Below are positions 44,336 to 53,169 of a DNA stretch of 53,169 bases, in pieces (the first letter of the stretch is position 1; the number at the start of each line of letters is the position of its first letter). Origin of the DNA: Natrinema thermotolerans DSM 11552. GTDB lineage: Archaea; Halobacteriota; Halobacteria; Halobacteriales; Natrialbaceae. The stretch lies in NCBI GenBank assembly GCA_000337115.1, contig AOIR01000063.1, positions 63,619-116,787 on the forward strand. Direction: 5' to 3'. The notes under the pieces were generated by a model that searched no databases, was not told the DNA's origin, and was given only the letters and a program-made list of their open reading frames with translations. The position numbers were made by a program, and so were the translations under genes.

Positions 44336-47300
44336 TTATTTACTGGAAGTTCTCCACTCGAGATACAGCTGCTACTGTTCTCGAATCCAGCACCGACTTC
44401 GTTCCAGGCTGTCGAACAATCCTTCTGCGGCGAATTTGAGGCCCCATATCGCCATGTATCGCCAACACCCGGGGATCCTTTCGTTAGTAACTGTGGACTC
44501 GGAACGACTATCGGAACTACGAGTTCGTTCTCGAATGATATCGTTTCGACAGAACCGACTGCAAGCTCGTCTTTAGTTGCCCATGCAGGTGTATCGATTG
44601 TCGCCTCAGTATCTTGCCGGACGTACGTCAACCCAGTAGCACTGGTCGGATCACCGTCGGTCGCTCGCACTTCGAACCGTGCGTATTCGCCCTGCACATC
44701 GAGATAATACGCATCGAGTTGCAAGTAAAACAACGACGGCCACGGCATGAGGGGAAATCCTGGATGGCCGATTCCATCGAGATACCCGGCACCCATAGGT
44801 GCGTGTTTCGTCTCGTTGATCTCGTCGATCGAAAGAATCTCACCACTGTCGGGGCGTACTGCTGGCACCTCAGTTCGGTTGACCGTCTCCAAAGAGAGGT
44901 ACGTCGGTGATCCTTCGATCTGGTAATTCACGTCTTCTATTAGTGGGGACTCCTCGAGCGACCCCTGTGTGTCCTCGGGTCGCGTTTCGGGATCCATCGT
45001 TCGGTCGACGAAGTCTACCGGTCCCCCGAGAAGGTCGTTGCTGGTATCGAGCAGTCCCCCGAGGAGATCGTTGAGTATCGCACTGCTCTCGCCCAGCGTC
45101 GTGTCGTGCCAGCTGCTTACCTTCTCGATATTATCGTACGTGTTCTCGAAGTACTGTTTGCGGACTTCCGCTCGCAGGAGATCCGCGGTGTTCGCGTACG
45201 GTTCAGACGCGTTTTGGTACACTAGTTCACGCTCTAAGTCACGGACGTTGCTTTCGGTTTTCTCGAGCGGACTCGGTTGTTCGACCATGTTCCAGATATC
45301 GGTTTGATGGGGTTCAGCGCGTGTGACGACTTCGTAGTGAGTGTGATTGAGTTCGGAGAGTACCCATTCGTAGATTTCGTCTTTGTTTCGGGGACTGATA
45401 TCGATGTCTGGGTCGGCCGTATAAGGTATTTCACTCTCAAAGTCACTCTCCGTAATTATCGACGTACTCGAACCTTCGAGTTCCCGCTCGAGTTCTCGTT
45501 CCTGTGAACGGACAGTCGTCGCCTCGAGATCAAATGTTTCCTCGACTGCTCTCGTTTTGGCTCCCTCGAAGTTCCTAACGGATTTATAGTCCTCATTCCA
45601 CGAATCAGAGCGGAACGGTGATTCGATTCCTCGTCTTTCTCGTTCAACGTCGATATCCTCAGAAACAAGATCTCCGCTGATCGTATAGCTCACACTATAC
45701 GTAATGTTGTCCTTCCAGTTCCAGTTCGTATGCGAAGATCGATTTTCGTCTTCGTGTTCCCAATCAGCACTGACACCAATCGAGTTTTCATACCGAATAT
45801 CAACGTCCGCAAATTTTCTGCCCTCAAACCCAGTACTGTTTTCTGACACTATATCAATCGATACATCAGCATCTGCTTGCGAAGCGCTCGCGTATCGGGT
45901 TACGTTAAATGGTCCAGACCAGTTACCTGGATTTCGAGCCCAGTTTTCAGGTGGAGATGGATCTGGCAATTGAGTATAGCTGAACGGTCCGTTTTCTCCT
46001 GTACTCAATTCTACCAGATATACGTCTTGTATGATGTTCTGTATATCGTCACTAACTGGATATTCTCTCGAAATCGTCCGTCTAATATCAGTCATCGTAT
46101 CGTCCTTTTCAGCTTTGAAATTACCTACATCCTCAGCTATTCCCTGATTATCTAAGTTGTTAGAGAAATAGTCCTCAAGATAATACCCATTAAACCGATT
46201 TGTTTTCTCAAGCGAGTCATTAAACCCGTCTTCGATCTGCGACATATCCATCCCAGCAGCCATCTGCATATACCCCAAATCGGCGAACGGATGGGCCTGA
46301 ACCTCGACATCGGTTTCGACGTTGTCCTCGAGCATCGTCAGTGCAATCTCCTGAACGGTCGGCGGGTCAGGTAGCGCACCGTCTTGATCGAGTAGGTCGG
46401 TGTTACAGAGGTCGGTCTCGTTGGCGAGGGCACTGTCGTTAGCGACGAAGTCCTCGGTCTCGATGTCGCCCGCGTTCGAGGTGAGATCGCCGGCCATACA
46501 CAGCGTCGGTTGGAGCATGGCGCGGTCCTGGTAGGGGTCGGTCGTGCCGAAGGTTCGCTCTTGCAGGCCGAAGATGGCGTCGTTGACCATGACCTCGGTG
46601 TGGTCGTTGGGCGTCAGGTTATCGAACGCCGGCTGGCCGCTCGAGAGGCGGTCGTAGTAGGCCTTGCCCCAGGTGTAGGGAAACAGCCGGGCAGCCGTAT
46701 ATCGACCGAGGCCGTCGTACTCGTCGGTTTCGAAAAAGCCGGTGTTGAGCTGGCGCTGGAATTCGTCGGTTCGGTCCTTGAGCTGGTAGAGCGGGGTCGC
46801 GACCGAGACGGTCAGATCGCGGCGTTCGGTGATCGGTTCGCCGTCGCTTTCGTTCCCGATGAGTTCGACGTCTGCGACCTCGACGGTAAGGACGCCGGTG
46901 TCGGGTCGCTCGAGCGAGATACGGTCGATCGCGGCTGCGAGATCGTCGCTGTCGTTCCAGTCGATACGGTCGATGGTGACGCCAGCGGCGGTATCGTGGC
47001 CGATCTGTTGCGGAGTGGTCGCGAACGATTCGGCTACCTCCCGGTAGACGAGGAGCTTGAGGTATTGGTCGAAGACGGGTTCGTCGTCGTCGAACGCTGC
47101 TTCGACGGTCGGGCTCGCACCGTCGGTCGACGTGACGGGTGCGCTTGCGGCTGCCTCGGTTGCTCGGAGGACCGATCGCCGCAACTCCGAGACGGCGACC
47201 GATTCGGCGCGGTCGATGGCCACTGCTTGTTCGGTCTCGACCTCGGGTGTGTCTCTGGAGCCGAGGACGCCGACGATGGCGATGCTGCTGATCAACAGGA

Positions 47301-47376
47301 GAACTGCGATCAGGGCGAACGGAACTCGGGCGCGGTCGTCTGCTGCGATCGAAACTGTGGGTTGACTGTCGGTCAT
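44332..47376 (-). CDS. Large pilus-locus membrane protein (DUF7286-like)
   Basis: A 1014-residue protein with an N-terminal membrane helix (about 19-40) and a very long extracellular region rich in strands and N-glycosylation sequons, with a few cysteines near residues 290-330. It matches in size and place the haloarchaeal family I associate with DUF7286, found beside pilB/pilC genes. It is last in the minus-strand locus, one base after the preceding gene. The portion encoded around 45.2-46.3 kb is much lower in GC than its ends. The function is unknown; a structural or adhesive surface component is inferred. Confidence 0.7.
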   Translation of the reverse strand: MTDSQPTVSIAADDRARVPFALIAVLLLISSIAIVGVLGSRDTPEVETEQAVAIDRAESVAVSELRRSVLRATEAAASAPVTSTDGASPTVEAAFDDDEPVFDQYLKLLVYREVAESFATTPQQIGHDTAAGVTIDRIDWNDSDDLAAAIDRISLERPDTGVLTVEVADVELIGNESDGEPITERRDLTVSVATPLYQLKDRTDEFQRQLNTGFFETDEYDGLGRYTAARLFPYTWGKAYYDRLSSGQPAFDNLTPNDHTEVMVNDAIFGLQERTFGTTDPYQDRAMLQPTLCMAGDLTSNAGDIETEDFVANDSALANETDLCNTDLLDQDGALPDPPTVQEIALTMLEDNVETDVEVQAHPFADLGYMQMAAGMDMSQIEDGFNDSLEKTNRFNGYYLEDYFSNNLDNQGIAEDVGNFKAEKDDTMTDIRRTISREYPVSDDIQNIIQDVYLVELSTGENGPFSYTQLPDPSPPENWARNPGNWSGPFNVTRYASASQADADVSIDIVSENSTGFEGRKFADVDIRYENSIGVSADWEHEDENRSSHTNWNWKDNITYSVSYTISGDLVSEDIDVERERRGIESPFRSDSWNEDYKSVRNFEGAKTRAVEETFDLEATTVRSQERELERELEGSSTSIITESDFESEIPYTADPDIDISPRNKDEIYEWVLSELNHTHYEVVTRAEPHQTDIWNMVEQPSPLEKTESNVRDLERELVYQNASEPYANTADLLRAEVRKQYFENTYDNIEKVSSWHDTTLGESSAILNDLLGGLLDTSNDLLGGPVDFVDRTMDPETRPEDTQGSLEESPLIEDVNYQIEGSPTYLSLETVNRTEVPAVRPDSGEILSIDEINETKHAPMGAGYLDGIGHPGFPLMPWPSLFYLQLDAYYLDVQGEYARFEVRATDGDPTSATGLTYVRQDTEATIDTPAWATKDELAVGSVETISFENELVVPIVVPSPQLLTKGSPGVGDTWRYGASNSPQKDCSTAWNEVGAGFENSSSCISSGELPVNN

Positions 47377-47377
47377 C

Positions 47378-48427
47378 TTACCAGGTCTGAATCGTGATGG
47401 TTACGTCGGCGGTCGATACCTCGTCGGCGAGCAGCGCTGCGATCCGCTCGTCGCGGGCGGCGCCGCTGTATTCGTCGTCGATCGTCGCGATTTCCTCGGC
47501 GAAGGCGTCCTGCAGGTCCTCTGCGAGCCACTCTCCGAGCCCGTCCCGGCCGAATCGGTCCGCGTCAGCGATCCCGCGGCGAACCTGTGCGTTCGCCTCG
47601 AGAGCGTCCGCTTTCTCGCGTTTGAGCGGGCCGTGATGGGCCGGGTTCGTCGTCCCGGAGAACTCGTACTCGAGTGGCGCGACCATGCGCTCGTACTGGA
47701 AGACGGCGAGGTCGTGGGACAGCCCCTGACTCTCGAGTGCCAGTTGCGTCTCCTCGGGTGGGAAGTAGCCGCGAACGATCGCGTCCCCGAGGACCATACC
47801 CGCGGCTTCGAAACCGGCCGAGTCGGAATCCGCAACGAGGTCGGTTCGATCCCCAAGGCGGTCGTTCCAGTCGGTCCCTCCCTCGAGGGACGCGCGTTCG
47901 ATCTCGTCGGCGTCGACGGCCGGCAGTCCGCTCGAAGCGGTCAGCGTCACGCTCGAGACGTCCGCGGTTGGTGGTGGCCGTTCGCCGGCGGTCGCCGTCC
48001 CGTTGATCGAGGCGTTCTCGTAGGGTTCCCACTCGGCGACGGCGTAGAACTCGCGGTCGGACCCGATCAGTGCGCTCCCGATGGCGGCGTCGACGGCGGC
48101 CTCGAACTCGTCGCCCGTGGGGCGGATCGGCGTCCCGTCGATGCGGGCGTTCGCGACGGCCGCGTCCGCGAGCAGGCCGGTCGCGGACCCGTACTCGGTT
48201 CGGTGGTATTCGCCGGGTCGTTCGGCGACTGGATCGGCGTCGGCGAGGCTGTACTGGACGCTGATGGTCGTCGCGCCGAGTACCGCGGCCGTGTGGTCGG
48301 CCCGGTCGCCGTCGGGGTCGGGTGTGGTCCCGTACAGGTGGGTACCGAGCAACAGGACGCTCGCGCTGACGAGCAGCAGCGCCATCGTGACGTCCATGAC
48401 CGTACTCACCGCTCGATCCGACCTCAT
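47378..48427 (-). CDS. Pilin-like accessory protein (DUF7284-like)
   Basis: A 349-residue secreted protein. The N-terminus MRSDRAVSTVMDVTMALLLV is a charged stretch followed by a hydrophobic helix, as in class III (archaeal pilin) signals processed by a PibD-type peptidase. The rest is an acidic soluble domain. ATG 48427 overlaps the stop of the preceding gene (ATGA), so translation is coupled. It matches in place the family I associate with DUF7284 in haloarchaeal pilus-like loci. Confidence 0.7.
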   Translation of the reverse strand: MRSDRAVSTVMDVTMALLLVSASVLLLGTHLYGTTPDPDGDRADHTAAVLGATTISVQYSLADADPVAERPGEYHRTEYGSATGLLADAAVANARIDGTPIRPTGDEFEAAVDAAIGSALIGSDREFYAVAEWEPYENASINGTATAGERPPPTADVSSVTLTASSGLPAVDADEIERASLEGGTDWNDRLGDRTDLVADSDSAGFEAAGMVLGDAIVRGYFPPEETQLALESQGLSHDLAVFQYERMVAPLEYEFSGTTNPAHHGPLKREKADALEANAQVRRGIADADRFGRDGLGEWLAEDLQDAFAEEIATIDDEYSGAARDERIAALLADEVSTADVTITIQTW

Positions 48428-48900
48428 CCGTCCCACACCCCCACGAGCAGCGTGCCGCCGCGTACGTCGCCGGGAGCAGTCGCCACGGCGACCGAGCGCT
48501 CGGCCACGCCGGCCTCCTCGGGCGGACCGTCGAGTTCCGCCTCATCGATCGCGTCCGGGCTCGACGTTCCGTCGGTTCCGAACACGGCAGTTCCGACGAC
48601 GGTTTCGCGACCGTCGGCGACGATCGTGAGTCGGACGTAGACGTTCCGGCCGTGTGGCAAGGATCCGGTCTCGATTCCGTCCGCGAGATCGCCGTCGTGG
48701 GCGCGAACGACGCCGTCGCTCTCGAGGTCGTCGGCGATCCGCTCGAGCGCCGTCGTTTCGGTGGTTCGATCGGTCGTTCCGGGAAGGGTATCGGTGAGAT
48801 AGAGCCCGTAGAGACCGATCCCGGCGATAAGCGCCGAGACGGCGACGAGTGCGGCCAGGGGGTCTGTTTGTCCCCGGTTAGACGTCGACGAGCGTAACAT
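48424..48900 (-). CDS. Small pilin-like protein (DUF7285-like)
   Basis: A 158-residue protein beginning MLRSSTSNRGQTDPLAALVA, a short polar head followed by a hydrophobic helix. This is a strong class III signal-peptide profile of a minor pilin. The globular part is strand-rich (NVYVRLTIVADGRETVVG). Its start overlaps the end of the upstream gene by 23 bases and its stop overlaps the next ATG, which packs the locus tightly. Confidence 0.7.
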   Translation of the reverse strand: MLRSSTSNRGQTDPLAALVAVSALIAGIGLYGLYLTDTLPGTTDRTTETTALERIADDLESDGVVRAHDGDLADGIETGSLPHGRNVYVRLTIVADGRETVVGTAVFGTDGTSSPDAIDEAELDGPPEEAGVAERSVAVATAPGDVRGGTLLVGVWDG

Positions 48901-49771
48901 AGAACGAATCAGCCTCCGTATCGCGGCGTACGTAGCCTCGATCGTCGACACCGGTCGTCTCGAGCGTCCGTCCACCGGGCGGGCAGATCGGGACGGTCTC
49001 GTCCCCTCGGTCGGCGCGGACGGTTGCGGTACACAGCTCGGTGCCGCCGGCTTCGACCCGCACGTCGATCGGGAACGACATCGCGGGCGCCCCCTCGAAC
49101 GCGTCGTGGACGATCGTCTCGGTCTTCCTCGTCGATGTCGCGGTGACCGTTTCGTCGATGCGTCCTCGATCGCCACTCCCGTCTGCCCGCAGTCGTATCC
49201 CGGTTTCCGCGGTCGATTCGTACTCGAGGGTTACTTCGTGGGTCTGGTCGCCGGGGACGCGCTCGATATCGACGGCAACACTGACCGTTGGAAGCGGCCT
49301 CGTCGCGACGGTCCGAGTCCGTAACGGCCCGTCCGCGGGCCGCCACTCGTCGCCGTTCCTCTCGTATGCCGATTCGACGTCCGCGAGAAAGGCATCGATC
49401 GCGTTCCGACTCGGATCCTCGACCGCCGCCGCGTACTCGTCCTCGACGGCACGGCCGGCGGAGACGTTCTCGAGCCGTTCGTTCCCCGTGACGGGGACCA
49501 CGTGGCCGTAGGTGAGCGTCGCCCGCGTCGTGCCGTGTTCGTTTCGCATCGCGACGGTGCGGCCGGTGACCTTGATCGCGGTCGCGTCGTGGTCGTAGGT
49601 CGAACTCGCCTCGTAGGGACTGCCGGCCGTCTCCTCGATGGCGTTCGCCGCTCGGTTCGCGTCCGGTGGCGGGCCGGTCGGCAGACCGAGCGCAACGGTG
49701 CCGACGGCGGCGCTGACGATGGAGACGGCGAGCCAGACGTACCAGCCGTCGATCGGTGCTTCCAGATGCAT
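48878..49771 (-). CDS. Pilus-locus secreted protein (DUF7283-like)
   Basis: A 297-residue protein with an N-terminal helix (about 9-30, WYVWLAVSIVSAAVGTVALG) and a large strand-rich extracellular domain. The ATG at 49771 follows a minus-strand TTTAAATACG (49792-49801) by 21-30 nt, so this gene has its own leaderless promoter although it lies in the pilus operon. It matches in place the family I associate with DUF7283. Function is unknown; it is probably a surface component of the pilus-like machine. Confidence 0.7.
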   Translation of the reverse strand: MHLEAPIDGWYVWLAVSIVSAAVGTVALGLPTGPPPDANRAANAIEETAGSPYEASSTYDHDATAIKVTGRTVAMRNEHGTTRATLTYGHVVPVTGNERLENVSAGRAVEDEYAAAVEDPSRNAIDAFLADVESAYERNGDEWRPADGPLRTRTVATRPLPTVSVAVDIERVPGDQTHEVTLEYESTAETGIRLRADGSGDRGRIDETVTATSTRKTETIVHDAFEGAPAMSFPIDVRVEAGGTELCTATVRADRGDETVPICPPGGRTLETTGVDDRGYVRRDTEADSFYVTLVDV

Positions 49772-49863
49772 GCCCTCGCTGGCCGCGTATTCGTATTTAA
49801 ACCTCAGTCGCGGCCACGAGCCGTTCGATCGCGTCCGAACCGAGAGAACGGGGGGTCGAGCGG

Positions 49864-51576
49864 TCAGAGGACGGCACCGATGAGGGTCACCGTCACGACG
49901 TACAGCACCATCGCGGAGAGGAGCGTCCGACCAACGTGATAGCCAACGAGGGCCCGATCGATCCCGTGACGGAGCGCGATCGAGAGCGGCGTGACGATGA
50001 CACACAGCAGGAGCAAGTAGACGCCGATGACGATCCCGAGCGACTCCGTAGGGAACGCGGCCGCGTCCACTTTCCCCGACGCGACGAGCGCGTCGCTGGC
50101 CATCATGTCGGCCATGCCGACGGTGGCACCGGCCACGAGCGGCGCAAAGTACGCCGCGGTGTTGTCGAGGGTCCCGGTCACCTGTTCGAGGTTCCGCTTG
50201 GTCTCGGCCTCGACGGTCTCGAGTTCCTCGAGGTGATCGGCCATAGAGACGATGGCGCGACCCGCGGGTTTCCCCTCGTCGGCCGCGATTGCGAGCAAGG
50301 CGGCGGTCCCGCGAGCGCGCGGGCTGGGAACGTGTCGGAGCGCACCGTATTCGCCGAGAAAGGCCTCCCGGACGCCGGTCTGGAGCCGCCGCTGGAGACC
50401 GGCCGCGCGCTCGAAGACGGCGCCGGTTTCGCCGGGGACCCGGTCGCCGGCGAGTTCGACGGCGGACTCGACGGACTCTCCCTCGGCGACCTGTTGGCCG
50501 ACGACGTACAGCGCATCGGTGAGGTGGGCCTCGACGTCGCGGACGTGATGTCTGACAGCGAGGATCGGCCGGTAGGTCACGAGCAGCGCGACGCCGAACC
50601 CGATACCGACGGCGGCGACCGGCGCGAGGTGTGCGGGACCGACCGCAACGAGAACGGGATAGCTGCCGCCGCCGGCGGCCACGCCCCAGAGCGGCCGCAG
50701 TCGGAGGCGGTCGGGAAGCGAGGGGTGATCGTGACCGATCGTCGGCGGCGGAAACGCGACCGGTCGGCGGACGAGCAGCCAGAGACTCGCCACGACGAGC
50801 GAACCGGGCAACACGACGTCGTACAGGAGGACGACGAGCCAGATATTGACGGCGTAGCCGACCATCGGCACCGCCGGGACCAGCGAAACCAGCGCGAGCG
50901 GGAGCATGATCCCGAACGCGAACAGTCCGGTCGCCGGCGCGCGAATGGCCGACGTGAACTCGGCCATCTGGCTACGCGTGCCGTCGAGGACGGCCGACAG
51001 CGCGCGGTCGAGGGTCCGCAACCGTTCGGCCTCTGGAGCGTCCTGGGCGGTCGCGAGCAGGTGTGCGGACCGCCGGAGCGCCGGGAACCACTCGGCCCAC
51101 TCCTCGGCGAAGGCCAGTAGCCCCGTCCCCGCGGTCCCCATCGCGCGATCGATATGTGCGTCGAGGCTCCGCGATAGCGGGCCGGAGCCGGTGTTGGCCG
51201 CAAACCGGACCGCGCTCTCGAGGGCCGGCTGGACCTGCATGCGCAACACCGCCCGGCCGATCAGGTTCGGCGTGTCGCCGAGGGCTTCGGTCCGGCGAAA
51301 CGCCGCCCGCAGATGGGGTATCGAGTGAACCGTGTGGATCGCCGCGACCGGGGCCACGAGGACGAAAAACGCCACGAACGGGAGCGGTGCCGGCGTCAGC
51401 AACAGTCCCAGCGGGAGGACGGCGGCGATGATTCCGGCCCCGTATCCCGCTTTGACGACCGTCTCGGGGTCGTGGGCCGAACCGGTAAACGACAGCGACT
51501 CCGCGAGGCCGTCACTGGCGTCGACCTCGGCCGGGTACAGCGCCGCCAGCGTACGAACGACGGGCACGGACGTCAT
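49864..51576 (-). CDS. Type IV pilus-like membrane platform protein (PilC/TadC)
   Basis: A 570-residue integral membrane protein with two type II secretion F (GspF) domains. Each has a cytoplasmic helical bundle followed by membrane helices; the second contains YVVGQQVAEGESVESAVELA and a cluster of C-terminal helices. Such proteins form the inner-membrane platform on which pilins are assembled by the PilB ATPase. It starts seven bases after the ATPase gene stop. Haloarchaea carry several pilB-pilC pairs; this one is linked to the DUF728x-type genes. Confidence 0.88.
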   Translation of the reverse strand: MTSVPVVRTLAALYPAEVDASDGLAESLSFTGSAHDPETVVKAGYGAGIIAAVLPLGLLLTPAPLPFVAFFVLVAPVAAIHTVHSIPHLRAAFRRTEALGDTPNLIGRAVLRMQVQPALESAVRFAANTGSGPLSRSLDAHIDRAMGTAGTGLLAFAEEWAEWFPALRRSAHLLATAQDAPEAERLRTLDRALSAVLDGTRSQMAEFTSAIRAPATGLFAFGIMLPLALVSLVPAVPMVGYAVNIWLVVLLYDVVLPGSLVVASLWLLVRRPVAFPPPTIGHDHPSLPDRLRLRPLWGVAAGGGSYPVLVAVGPAHLAPVAAVGIGFGVALLVTYRPILAVRHHVRDVEAHLTDALYVVGQQVAEGESVESAVELAGDRVPGETGAVFERAAGLQRRLQTGVREAFLGEYGALRHVPSPRARGTAALLAIAADEGKPAGRAIVSMADHLEELETVEAETKRNLEQVTGTLDNTAAYFAPLVAGATVGMADMMASDALVASGKVDAAAFPTESLGIVIGVYLLLLCVIVTPLSIALRHGIDRALVGYHVGRTLLSAMVLYVVTVTLIGAVL

Positions 51577-51583
51577 CGCGAGA

Positions 51584-53169
51584 TCACTCGTCGGTCCGGT
51601 CCGCGTAGGCTCGCGTGACCGCGTCGGGACTCGTTCGGCCCTCGCCGGCGAGCCGCGAGAGCAGGTCAGTCCGGGCCGCGATCGCCCGGCGTACGTCGGC
51701 GTAGGACTCGGTCGGTCCGGCGAGCCGGTCCACCAGCCGGCTCTCGCCGCGGTCGATCCGACCGGTCGCGACCGCGTCCTCGCCCTCGAGTTCGTACAGC
51801 GGTTCGAACCGGTGGGTGTCGCCGTCGTTGATCACCTCCTCGATGGCGGCGAGGCGGCGGGTTCGGCCGTCGGGGGTCCGGTGGGTCTGGACGGTCACGA
51901 TCAGATCCGTCGCGGCGAACGAAGAGGGTTCGACGCCGAGGTCGGTGACGACCCGCTCGGCGACATCGTCGGCCCCGTCGCCGTGGATCGTACCGAGGAC
52001 GGCGTTGGCGTTGGCCCCGACGCGCATCGCCTCGTAGAGGACCCTCGCCTCCTCGCCGCGGATCTCGCCGACGACGAGCGCGCCGTCGCCCAGCCGGAGG
52101 GCGGTCCTGAGCGCCTCATCCGGGGCGATTTCGGGCCCGTCACCAGTACCGGTCCGGAGCGCCTGTACGTCGCGACCGACCGACTGTAACGTGTCGACGG
52201 GCAGCTCCGGCGTGTCCTCTATCAGGACCGTCCGCGTCGCCGGCGGAAGTTCGTACAGCAGCGTGCCAAGCAGCGTCGTCTTACCGGCCCCTCTCGTACC
52301 GGCGATCAGGGCGGCGGCGTTTCGCTCGACGGCCACCGAGAGCAACGCCGCGGCCGCCGCCGATACCGTTCCGTTCGCGACCAGCGCGGGGAGGGTGAAC
52401 CGCTCGTCCGGCCGCTCCCGGAACGCGAACGCGATTCCGTCGGCGACCGGTTCGGTGACGCCGGCCACCCGGATGCCGGTCCCGTTCTCGAGCGCGGCCG
52501 TCGCGTCGACGGTCGGGCTCGCCCGGGAGAAGGCCCGGCCGCTGGTGCGTCGAACCCGGGACGCAAGCGCCTGTGCGCCCGCTCGAGTGAGCGAGACGTT
52601 CGTCGGCATCGACTCCCCGTCGACGACGACCCGGATCGGGTTCGCCGAGACCGGCGAGGTGACGAAGACGTCGGTCACGCGCGGGTCCGCGAACAGGTCC
52701 TCGAGGACGCCGTAGCCGGCCGTATGCTTCGTGAGAACGCCCGCCAGCTGGGGGGTGGCTGGCTCCCCGCTCGCGCGTTCGATCGCCCGCGGTCCCGCCC
52801 GGTCCCCCTCGACGACCCCCTCGGCGATCGCCTGGTAGCCCTCGAGGAGGAGCCGGCGGTCATTCTCGGAGAGGGTCGTATCGACGATCTCGAGGGCGTA
52901 CTGCGGCGTCTCGTCGGGGCGGTCGTAGATCCGCGCCTCGCTGCCGGTCGACAGTGAGCGCGCATCGACGAGACGCGCTCCGTCGGCGATCGACCGATCG
53001 ACGAAGTAGTGACCGATCGTGAGTCCGACGGTCGCGGTCAGGGCCGACTCGTAGCCCTCGGCGCGCTCGGCGGCCGCCACGAGTCCCGATTCGACGCCGA
53101 TATCCGCGACCGGACCGACTCGGGTCCGGAGTTCCTCGCCGACGGCGAGCGGGTCCCGAGCGGCGGCCG
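51584..53169 (-). CDS. Type IV pilus-like assembly ATPase (PilB/GspE), 5' end outside the window
   Basis: The frame is open to the right edge, so the N-terminus is missing; at least 527 residues are visible. Walker A is GTRGAGKTTLLG, the Asp box region is LIEDTPELP, Walker B is ALVVGEIRGEEARVLYEAM and the His box is AVLGTIHGD, all features of secretion ATPases of the PilB/TadA group. The enzyme powers pilus or pseudopilus assembly at the cytoplasmic face. It is the first visible gene of the minus-strand pilus-like locus. Confidence 0.92.
   Translation of the reverse strand, partial: AAARDPLAVGEELRTRVGPVADIGVESGLVAAAERAEGYESALTATVGLTIGHYFVDRSIADGARLVDARSLSTGSEARIYDRPDETPQYALEIVDTTLSENDRRLLLEGYQAIAEGVVEGDRAGPRAIERASGEPATPQLAGVLTKHTAGYGVLEDLFADPRVTDVFVTSPVSANPIRVVVDGESMPTNVSLTRAGAQALASRVRRTSGRAFSRASPTVDATAALENGTGIRVAGVTEPVADGIAFAFRERPDERFTLPALVANGTVSAAAAALLSVAVERNAAALIAGTRGAGKTTLLGTLLYELPPATRTVLIEDTPELPVDTLQSVGRDVQALRTGTGDGPEIAPDEALRTALRLGDGALVVGEIRGEEARVLYEAMRVGANANAVLGTIHGDGADDVAERVVTDLGVEPSSFAATDLIVTVQTHRTPDGRTRRLAAIEEVINDGDTHRFEPLYELEGEDAVATGRIDRGESRLVDRLAGPTESYADVRRAIAARTDLLSRLAGEGRTSPDAVTRAYADRTDE

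Noticed and set aside
49936-51120. 394-codon plus-strand frame opposite the PilC-like gene
   Set aside because: Highly charged low-complexity product, antisense to a clear membrane-protein gene.
1-53169. CRISPR array, rRNA genes or an intact provirus
   Set aside because: No regularly spaced direct repeats with unique spacers, no rRNA-like sequence, and no capsid, terminase, portal or intact integrase genes are visible.

Overview
The window is haloarchaeal chromosome, most like the Natrialbales group of Halobacteria. Most genes are very GC-rich with strongly acidic products. Many have a TATA-like box 24-30 nt before the start codon, which implies leaderless mRNAs. Export is mainly by twin-arginine (Tat) signals. 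The core genes are archaeal: L15e, RIO2, FtsZ2 with CdrS/CdrL, NcsA and an Lhr-type helicase.

Layout. (1) 1-10.97 kb: a 5'-truncated threonine ammonia-lyase abutting an opposite-strand coding fragment, an esterase, pyrE, a class II aldolase/HAD pair, a membrane GIDE-domain protein, thrS behind a structured leader, a Tat lipoprotein, a GfcR-type regulator, a stand-alone methylaspartate mutase S subunit, a universal stress protein and rpl15e. (2) 11.2-13.5 kb: an AT-rich accessory block bounded by imperfect inverted repeats, holding two Tat-exported proteins and the tail of a dead transposase. (3) 13.85-17.8 kb: RIO2 kinase, a lipoate ligase-like protein, endonuclease IV and a methyltransferase. 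(4) 17.9-20.75 kb: a minus-strand operon of membrane and secreted proteins, including a pair resembling actinobacterial DUF6230/DUF6114 and a sequon-rich repeat protein. (5) 21-27.5 kb: Bat-type (HTH-10) regulators, an ABC-2 exporter, an Acr3-like transporter and hydrolases.

(6) 27.7-31.2 kb: the cell-division neighbourhood ncsA / ftsZ2-cdrS-cdrL and tRNA-Tyr. The cdrL-cdrS gap carries five copies of a GTAAGAC/GTCTTAC element. (7) 31.5-36.7 kb: a YtkA/FixH-like exported protein, a MacB/LolD-type ABC exporter with two FtsX-like permeases, and an anchored acidic protein. (8) 36.75-42.9 kb: an Lhr-type helicase, archaetidylserine decarboxylase and two convergent MinD/ParA-like ATPases, one fused to a RecA/KaiC-like domain with a degenerate P-loop. 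(9) 43.1-53.2 kb: a PQQ-propeller lipoprotein, then a minus-strand type IV pilus-like locus (PilB ATPase, PilC/TadC membrane protein and four secreted or pilin-like accessory proteins) that runs off the right edge. A lower-GC band at about 43.65-46.3 kb crosses the convergent ends of two of these genes.

Strongest leads for undescribed biology: the operator array between cdrL and cdrS, the four-gene membrane operon with its possible coupled small ORF, the structured thrS leader, the MinD / MinD-RecA pair, and the cargo between IS-like ends. All functions are read from sequence motifs; no database search was run.
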